This document shows positions 52,247 to 57,886 of a stretch of DNA of 57,886 nt, in pieces (within the stretch, counting starts at the first letter, position 1; every line of letters starts with the position of its first letter). The notes beneath the pieces are model-generated. The model was not told the DNA's origin. It saw only the letters and a program-made list of their open reading frames with translations, and ran no database searches. The position numbers and the translations under genes were made by a program. This DNA comes from a virus, in the IMG/VR virus record IMGVR_UViG_3300021403_000001, positions 1 to 57,886 of that record. The stretch is one strand, 5' to 3'.

Positions 52247-52918
52247 TTAGTTTGTGACGCCTCCGTATGCGACTGGCAGTCGGCCTAGAAACAATTGCCG
52301 CGTGTCGATTCCGTCCGCACTGGTCAGCGTTGCCGCTACCGAATGCATCCCCGGACCAAGCGAGCGCATAGACGTTTCCGAGAAATAGACTTGGAAAATT
52401 CCGGTATCGACAATCGAGATGCCGTTGCCAATGGAGGCGGTCAGAATTGGCGCGCCCCAATCGTATTCGCCAACCGTGGCGTAAGGTCCGTAGCCATCCC
52501 TGTTGTAGCCGGGGCCTTTCGCCCTGCGGATTTCAAGCTGGATCGATACGCTGGCGACACTGAAGGTGATAGCGCCGGTCGTCGGATTATAACTCGCAAC
52601 CTGACCCTGCATGAAGTTGGTCGCATCGGACTGCGCGGCGAAGTTCACATATTGCCCAGCCGATATCGCGAGGCCGGCCCCGATGACAGCGTTGACGGTG
52701 CCGTTGCCGATGGTGAGATTGCTTGACGATTGAGCAGTCAGAACTGTGTCGCCGTAGAGCGCGTTCATCACCTGCACGTTCCAAGCTGAGAACGAGCCTT
52801 GACCGCCGATATTGGAAAGTGAGATCGGGTCGCCGGAGTCGTCATCATAGACGCCGATCAGCTGTGACCAACTCTCGCGGTTTGTAATTTCAGGGAACTG
52901 TGTTGACGGGGCGTACAT
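52247..52918 (-). CDS. Tail fibre or adaptor protein
   Basis: 223 residues, beta-rich (YAPSTQFPEITNRESWSQLI, then GIFQVYFSETSMRSLGPGMH). The short end resembles domains that occur at fibre tips (RLPVAYGG). It directly follows the collar-type fibre gene and abuts it without a gap. Confidence 0.65.
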   Translation of the reverse strand: MYAPSTQFPEITNRESWSQLIGVYDDDSGDPISLSNIGGQGSFSAWNVQVMNALYGDTVLTAQSSSNLTIGNGTVNAVIGAGLAISAGQYVNFAAQSDATNFMQGQVASYNPTTGAITFSVASVSIQLEIRRAKGPGYNRDGYGPYATVGEYDWGAPILTASIGNGISIVDTGIFQVYFSETSMRSLGPGMHSVAATLTSADGIDTRQLFLGRLPVAYGGVTN

Positions 52919-53893
52919 CTACAACTTCCAGAAGTGACTTCCGAGAACGAATAGCCCCATGTTGTTGTGAGCCTGCCCGCCCGTGTTGGTTGATGTCCCG
53001 CTCAGTGACGCGACGCCAACCCAATTCCCGTTGCTATTAGACGGCGCTATATTGGTGGTCGCCGTGCTTGTGACCTGAATGCTGCCTATAGTTCCGCTTG
53101 ACAGCGCGATATTCGGGAATCCACCGCCGGGCGTAATGGTTGTGCTGATCCCAGTCGGCGTTTCCGTTAGCGTCAGTGTGTGGTTCGCTTCGCCGCCGTA
53201 GCCTGCAGCGGTCGTCACTGTGTCAGTGCTGCCCGGCATATTTGCCGAAGAGATGCGCCCCGCCGCAGCGTTGCCCATATCGTCAAGGCCAATCGGGCCG
53301 CGCCCGCGCATATCGAGCAGCGTGATTTGCTTGTTGGCGTTGAAGTCGGCCAATGCATTCGCGCCACGACCACCGACAACCGGACACTTCGCATCTGGAT
53401 AGGTGTTCCAGATGTAGAGGAATAGTGCCTGAGCCGATGCGTTAGCGAGTTCCGAACCGCCAGAGGACGCGTTGCCAATCGTGCGACCGTTGAGGCGAAC
53501 CCAACCAGTCATCGTGATAGCGTCGGGCTTCCACGTCCACATTCCAGTTGAAAAGACAGTCGTCGGGTCAACTGGCGTGCCGCCACCGCCAGAGCTGGAA
53601 GCACCTATCGACGGAACGGACGGATAGAAAAATCCGCCGTTGGCCTGCACGCCGAAGGCATCCGTCAGGCGCAAGCCGAAGGTGCCGTCGTTTACGAAAA
53701 ACATCGGGATACGGCCCGAAGCATCCGCCACCAGCGGATTCGTGGTCGGTAGCGTCAGTCCGATGTCCTGATAAACATTTGCGAGCGCGGAAGAACTGCC
53801 GCCCTGGTAGACGGTCAACAGCGCACCGGCCATCGGCTGGCCGTTGATGTCGTGCTGTTGGGTGTTTGCGGTTCCCGGAAAGGTGCCGGCCAA
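52919..53893 (-). CDS. Tail fibre with collar domain
   Basis: 324 residues. The N-terminal part (TANTQQHDINGQPMAGALLT, VYQGGSSSALANVYQDIGL) is an adaptor-like beta domain, followed by a tail-collar-like region: WVRLNGRTIGNASSGGSELA, then DMRGRGPIGLDDMGNAAAGR, and a Thr/Asn-rich end. Phage collar domains trimerise and carry host-binding tips. First gene of the fibre cluster after the ejection proteins. Confidence 0.75.
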   Translation of the reverse strand: MAGTFPGTANTQQHDINGQPMAGALLTVYQGGSSSALANVYQDIGLTLPTTNPLVADASGRIPMFFVNDGTFGLRLTDAFGVQANGGFFYPSVPSIGASSSGGGGTPVDPTTVFSTGMWTWKPDAITMTGWVRLNGRTIGNASSGGSELANASAQALFLYIWNTYPDAKCPVVGGRGANALADFNANKQITLLDMRGRGPIGLDDMGNAAAGRISSANMPGSTDTVTTAAGYGGEANHTLTLTETPTGISTTITPGGGFPNIALSSGTIGSIQVTSTATTNIAPSNSNGNWVGVASLSGTSTNTGGQAHNNMGLFVLGSHFWKL

Positions 53894-53965
53894 TGTCTAT
53901 CCGCCCGTTGTTACGGGCCGGATTGTGGCCTAGACTGGTTGCCTAAAATCCGTGACCGGAGGCGG

Positions 53966-56206
53966 CTATTGCTGCGGCAGATCGTAGGGATTTTCCGGCG
54001 TGTGATCGGGCGCTTCCGGATCAGGCCCCTTGATAACGCGCTGTGCCAAAGTAGCGGCCCCGGCCGCGGCATTCTCGGGGCCAACATCGTAAGCTCCGAT
54101 CCGGGCACCAGCCGCAGTGGCTCGCCGCAACGCGTCGAGGTACGCGGGAGAACTAGCGACAACCTGCACGCCTTTCGCAAGAACGGCAGGATCGTCCGAA
54201 GCGAGCATTTCGCCCACACGGCGAGCAACGCGACTGTCGATTACCTTTGCGCCGTGACGAATCGCTCCGAAAGTGAGCGCCGCAGTGAGGACATGCACCG
54301 GGTTGAAATCATGTTCTTTGAGGCCTTCAAACGCGGCGACGGCCCCTCCTCCGGCCAATCCCGCCTCCGCAAACTGTCGCATCGTGGTCGAATTGCCCAG
54401 CGCCTTTCGGGCTTGGTCAATCACGTGCTCGGTACGCAAAAGGGCCTCGAGCTGGGCGGCTCGTTGAGGACCAAGGGCGAGATTGATCTTCTGCCGCGCG
54501 GGTCCGTTGTTGAGAAAGATGGAATTGAGGACGTTGCGGTTGTCCCCCGTTCTCTCGATTTTATCGGCCAAATCAGACGCAAATCCGCGGGCAAATAGTT
54601 CTCGCTCGGGAGCGCTCATCTTCGAAAGAGCGCGCCGCGCCTCGTTCAAGTTGGCGTTCGACATAACAAACTTTTGGCCTGCCTCTAGCGCATCTTCCGC
54701 ACCAAAGAACGCCGCGGCACCTTGGCGTGCAGCTTTGTATTCCGGAACAGCGGCGTCGAGATGCGCCACAAGCTGATTCTTGAGCGCAAGCAAATCAGCA
54801 GCTTGGCCCTTCTCACCAGCACGCATGGCTGCGCCGATCTTGTCGTCAAGGTTCTGCTTCACGGCATCCCAGAACTGGAGATTGGGGCGTGCGTTTCCGG
54901 CCAGAGAGACCGAGCCGTTAGTCCCGAATACAAAGGGATTTTTGACTGGGGTAAATCCCTGAGCCGCGGCTTTGTTCGCACCGGTTCTTGTCGCGTCTCG
55001 CGCGGCCTGTTGGAAGTCGGGGGACTTCAGGAGTTGCGCCAACCCTGAATGCCAGATGCCGCCTGCGCCCTTTGCGTAAGCCTTGGCATAGGCCGGTTTG
55101 TTGGCCACCTTGGCGGCTTGCTGAAGCACTTGGCTATCGGCATCGGCGTTCGCGCCGCCTGTGATGCGCCGAATGAAGTTGCCAACTCGGGGCGCCTGAG
55201 TGGCAAACCGATCTTGCGTTAGCTCCTCAAGGGCTTGGCGGCCTTCCGGAGAAGTGTTCGCCGCCGAACGGGCAAGTGCCCTGGTTCTCTCGCCGCCAGT
55301 ATCCACGATGGCCCTTGGTGTTCCTGCGGCGTTAGCAGCGGCAATGTCCTGCCGCGAGAGCTGCGGGCCTTGGCTTTCCATGTCAGACTGCAAAGCATTT
55401 ACAACGCGGCGCCCGGCCTCAGCGTCCACATCGCGCGTTCCTCGCAAGATCGAGACGCCCTTATCGATGCCTTGGCCAATCACGTGGCCACCAGCCGATG
55501 CAACCGTTCCAAACGCCGCGCCGGTTAGAGCCCCCTTTCCGCCTTCCTTTGCGATGGTCGCGGCGTCCTCGCCGTGCCCTATCGCATCGCCAGTGCCATA
55601 CAAACCGCCGCCGACAACGCCACCACCAATGCCGCGCGCGATTTTTGCTGCAGCGGTCGCGCCGCCTGCTACGCCCATCGGCGTCAAAAGAGCGCCGCCC
55701 AACTGGCCGGCAATATAAGCGGCTGGGTGTTGCTCCATCGCCAATTGTTCATCGCTTAGTTGGGCCTTCCGGCCGCGCTCATAAGCCGCCTGTACTTCCG
55801 GATCGGGATGATCGGAAAGATAGTTGTGCAGCACCTTGGCCGCGCCGACGATGGGGCGAATGGGGTTGAGGTCGATTTCATCAGGGTTTTTGGCCGCGCT
55901 CGGAATACCAGATGCTTCCGCTAGGCCTGCGATTGCTGGAGACGAACCGAAAGTCAGCGCATTGCCGATGCCCTTTACGGCGGACTCGGCGCCTCCAACC
56001 TCACGGGTTGGCGTCGCTTCTTCCGGTGGTGGCTTATCCGAAAACGCGGCCTCAAAATGGCTATCATCGGCAGGCTTTGGCGGTGCCGCATCCTTCGGCG
56101 GCTCGTCGCCGAAATGGGCGGCAAACGGATCATCCCGAAATTTGATGCTGACATCGCCCGGAGCGCGCGGACTAACCGCAGTGTCGATGGGCGCTACATC
56201 ACCCAT
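53966..56206 (-). CDS. Large DNA ejection / internal virion protein
   Basis: 746 residues. The first 100 are polar; residues 160-240 are Gly/Ala-rich with membrane-like stretches (YIAGQLGGALLTPMGVAGGA, IARGIGGGVVGGGLYGTG), then long helices with paired Arg/Ala (RTGANKAAAQGF) and a C-terminal helix bundle. No lytic domain is recognised. Size, composition and place between the fibre genes and the 539-residue gene fit the gp16-like injected protein of P22, which crosses the envelope with the DNA. Confidence 0.65.
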   Translation of the reverse strand: MGDVAPIDTAVSPRAPGDVSIKFRDDPFAAHFGDEPPKDAAPPKPADDSHFEAAFSDKPPPEEATPTREVGGAESAVKGIGNALTFGSSPAIAGLAEASGIPSAAKNPDEIDLNPIRPIVGAAKVLHNYLSDHPDPEVQAAYERGRKAQLSDEQLAMEQHPAAYIAGQLGGALLTPMGVAGGATAAAKIARGIGGGVVGGGLYGTGDAIGHGEDAATIAKEGGKGALTGAAFGTVASAGGHVIGQGIDKGVSILRGTRDVDAEAGRRVVNALQSDMESQGPQLSRQDIAAANAAGTPRAIVDTGGERTRALARSAANTSPEGRQALEELTQDRFATQAPRVGNFIRRITGGANADADSQVLQQAAKVANKPAYAKAYAKGAGGIWHSGLAQLLKSPDFQQAARDATRTGANKAAAQGFTPVKNPFVFGTNGSVSLAGNARPNLQFWDAVKQNLDDKIGAAMRAGEKGQAADLLALKNQLVAHLDAAVPEYKAARQGAAAFFGAEDALEAGQKFVMSNANLNEARRALSKMSAPERELFARGFASDLADKIERTGDNRNVLNSIFLNNGPARQKINLALGPQRAAQLEALLRTEHVIDQARKALGNSTTMRQFAEAGLAGGGAVAAFEGLKEHDFNPVHVLTAALTFGAIRHGAKVIDSRVARRVGEMLASDDPAVLAKGVQVVASSPAYLDALRRATAAGARIGAYDVGPENAAAGAATLAQRVIKGPDPEAPDHTPENPYDLPQQ

Positions 56207-56207
56207 G

Positions 56208-57827
56208 TTACTGCGCCCACTTCAGCTTGCCATCGATCTTGACAGGTTGGCCCTTTGGCAAATGGGCGTTGAACGCTTCGCGCGCCGTGGGGAACTCAGG
56301 CGGGGCGATCAGGCGCGGGTCCTTCATCTCAGCTTCGTTGAACAGCGGATGCTTGACGTAGTAGTCGTGAATCGCCTGATCTAAGCCAACATTCATCTTT
56401 CCGGGGCGGTTGCCGGGATTGGACTCATATTCCCGCGTAATGCGCGCGATTTCTTGAACATCGCGATAGGTCCGGTCTGTTATCTCGACCAAGAGTCGGT
56501 TCGTAACTGGCGTGATGCCAAGGTTGGCAATCGACTTCTGCATATTTTTGACTTCGGCGATGCGAACCGGACCAGCGCCCGATGCACCCAACGCCCTGAT
56601 CTGGCTGGTGAGCATGTCGCTGACGATCTTGTTAAAGCCTTCCTGCGGAAGCGCCTTGTTCGGGTCGGCACCAATCGTCGCAGCGAATTGCTTATAAGCC
56701 CGGTTGGTCGGCTCGAGCGGACCAGAATAGAAGTTCGGGCTATTGATGAGCGTTTTCGCCAACTGGATTTTCGGCTGCTCGATAGACGCCTCGGTCGCCG
56801 CTTTCTGGATGCCTTCATATTTTTTGCTGTAGGCAATCGAGTCCTGCTTGGCGAGCTCGACGCCACCACCTACGCGCGCCTGGTAGCCAGCCATCGTTTC
56901 GCCGGGCAGGTGGTCGGAGTTAAAGTTCTTCATATCCGGCGTAGATTTGTCCTCCTCGCTCAGGTAGTCGCGGATTTGCTTGGCTCGAGCATCCGTTGCC
57001 TCCGCTTCCGACTTTGCCATCTCCGACGCCTTCGGATTGACATTGGCAATTGCCGCTCCATAGGCGCGAAGACGCGTTGCCCTCGCTGACAGCGCATCGG
57101 CATCGGCTTGTGACCATCCGGGCGAGGCATCGGATTGAGGCTGCGCTGTGACCTGTGGAACGCCCGCTTGGGCAACGCGCTGATTAGGCGTTAGCTGGGG
57201 TGTTCCTTCTTGCGGGGCGCTCTGCGGCACGCCAGAGGCCGTTGCGGATGAAGTCGGTGCAGCCGAGGCCATCACGACATTGCCAATGCCGCCCTTCTTG
57301 AGTTGGGCGATCGCGGGGCCTAATACGTTCCTGACCTGCGGGTCCTGAGTGTCAATCGGCGCGTTCGGCGCAACGCCAAGCTGGCGCGCGACGGACTCCG
57401 ACGCTGCTTGTAATTGATCGTTCGGGATGCCTTGAGCAGAAAGAATGCTCATGACGGTTGGCTGAGCCGTTTGTGCCGGCGCTGCTGCTGGGCCGCTGGG
57501 AGCGCTAGCCGATGGCTGCGCTACGGGCGCCCTTTGTGGTGCTGGGCCTCCTGCCGGGGTTGGCTGGCCTGCCATGATGGCATTAGCTGCAGTCTGACCT
57601 TGCTGACCCGCGATCTGCGTATTGATCAGCGGCATCGCGTAGTCGGGATTTATGCGCGCTAGTTTGTCCGTGACCGCGCCAACATCAATAGGAGCATTCG
57701 GATCGGTGCTACCGCCAACCTTCGGAATGCCATTGCGGAAGAGAGTTGCCTTCTCCTCCTCCCGTCCCATCTGCTTTCCCTTGACCCAATCCTGCAAGAG
57801 ATTGGCGATGCCGGAAAAGTCCTGCAC
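56208..57827 (-). CDS. DNA ejection / internal virion protein
   Basis: 539 residues from the ATG at 57827, inside the terminal repeat. A polar start (DFSGIANLLQDWVKGKQMGR), a long Ala/Pro/Gln/Thr-rich middle (PAGGPAPQRAPVAQPSASAP, GTPQLTPNQRVAQAGVPQVT), then helical charged parts (SYKKYEGIQKAATEASIEQP-like) and a conserved-looking end. No lytic motif is seen. With the 746- and 221-residue genes it forms a three-protein ejection set like P22 gp7/gp20/gp16. On the circle it runs directly into the gp7-like gene. Confidence 0.65.
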   Translation of the reverse strand: MQDFSGIANLLQDWVKGKQMGREEEKATLFRNGIPKVGGSTDPNAPIDVGAVTDKLARINPDYAMPLINTQIAGQQGQTAANAIMAGQPTPAGGPAPQRAPVAQPSASAPSGPAAAPAQTAQPTVMSILSAQGIPNDQLQAASESVARQLGVAPNAPIDTQDPQVRNVLGPAIAQLKKGGIGNVVMASAAPTSSATASGVPQSAPQEGTPQLTPNQRVAQAGVPQVTAQPQSDASPGWSQADADALSARATRLRAYGAAIANVNPKASEMAKSEAEATDARAKQIRDYLSEEDKSTPDMKNFNSDHLPGETMAGYQARVGGGVELAKQDSIAYSKKYEGIQKAATEASIEQPKIQLAKTLINSPNFYSGPLEPTNRAYKQFAATIGADPNKALPQEGFNKIVSDMLTSQIRALGASGAGPVRIAEVKNMQKSIANLGITPVTNRLLVEITDRTYRDVQEIARITREYESNPGNRPGKMNVGLDQAIHDYYVKHPLFNEAEMKDPRLIAPPEFPTAREAFNAHLPKGQPVKIDGKLKWAQ

Positions 57828-57886
57828 GGGCGGCGCGTAGTTTGCCGTCGTCGGCGCATTGACGACTGGTGAATCCCAGCTCGCCA
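57761..57886. repeat. Terminal redundancy, right copy (126 bp)
   Basis: Exact repeat of bases 1-126. Removing one copy leaves a 57,760-bp unit in which the minus-strand operon is continuous across the join. Assemblers leave such overlaps on circular or permuted genomes. Read depth at the ends would tell a real physical repeat from an assembly overlap. Confidence 0.95.

Noticed and set aside
1-57886. tRNA genes and CRISPR arrays
   Set aside because: I looked for tRNA cloverleaf cores and for regularly spaced short repeats and found none that I could support by eye; a tRNAscan-SE run would be decisive.

Overview
The window is a complete temperate phage genome, or an excised prophage, of a Hyphomicrobiales-type alphaproteobacterium (Bradyrhizobium, Rhodopseudomonas or Mesorhizobium relatives). 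The host call rests on the high G+C sequence and on alphaproteobacterial regulator families: a GcrA-like protein, a GapR-like domain and OmpR/CtrA-type winged helices without receiver domains. The last 126 bases repeat the first 126 exactly. The real unit is therefore a circle, or a circularly permuted molecule, of 57,760 bp, and the minus-strand virion operon runs through the join.

Layout. Minus strand, 16.1 kb down to 0 and on from 57.8 to 46.2 kb: terminase, many small accessory genes, two winged-helix regulators, a frameshifted TnpB, portal, scaffold, capsid, a secreted-type head protein, P22 gp4/gp10-like neck proteins, P22-like ejection proteins, tail fibre and tailspike genes, then endolysin and small membrane lysis proteins. 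The virion is P22-like (podovirus, probably headful packaging). Minus strand, 29.9 down to 16.4 kb: early genes with a Cro/YdaS-like protein, GcrA-like, LexA-type and winged-helix regulators, a GapR-RMF fusion, a RuvC-like resolvase, a SAM methyltransferase, a Toprim primase, a DnaB-like helicase, a C5 cytosine methyltransferase and a SANT/Myb-like protein. Two small plus-strand islands sit inside this arm, at 19.1 and 24.1 kb.

Plus strand, 30.1-46.2 kb: a CI-like S24 repressor, a lipoprotein, then a long operon with Bet recombinase, NinB, a DEDD exonuclease, a DUF968/HNH-like protein, a DPPY methyltransferase, a PAPS-reductase-like protein, an excisionase-like protein, a tyrosine integrase, an HhH glycosylase-like protein and many small unknowns. 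Most genes overlap by ATGA, GTGA or TGATG, which also supports about fifteen proteins of 28-56 residues that ordinary length cut-offs would miss.

The strongest non-coding signals are these. (1) Two copies of a structured RNA, 45.74-45.88 and 49.09-49.20 kb, share one fold (P1, P2, P3, a 9-position pseudoknot, P4) although P1, P3, P4 and the pseudoknot differ in sequence. (2) Five 18-bp sites of the form TAACAG-N6-CTGTTA lie three in the cI/cro gap and two over the promoter of the plus operon, an array like the lambda operators. (3) An 18-bp perfect inverted repeat lies between two convergent paralogous zinc-ribbon genes. (4) A perfect palindrome sits inside a strong promoter next to the cytosine methyltransferase gene.
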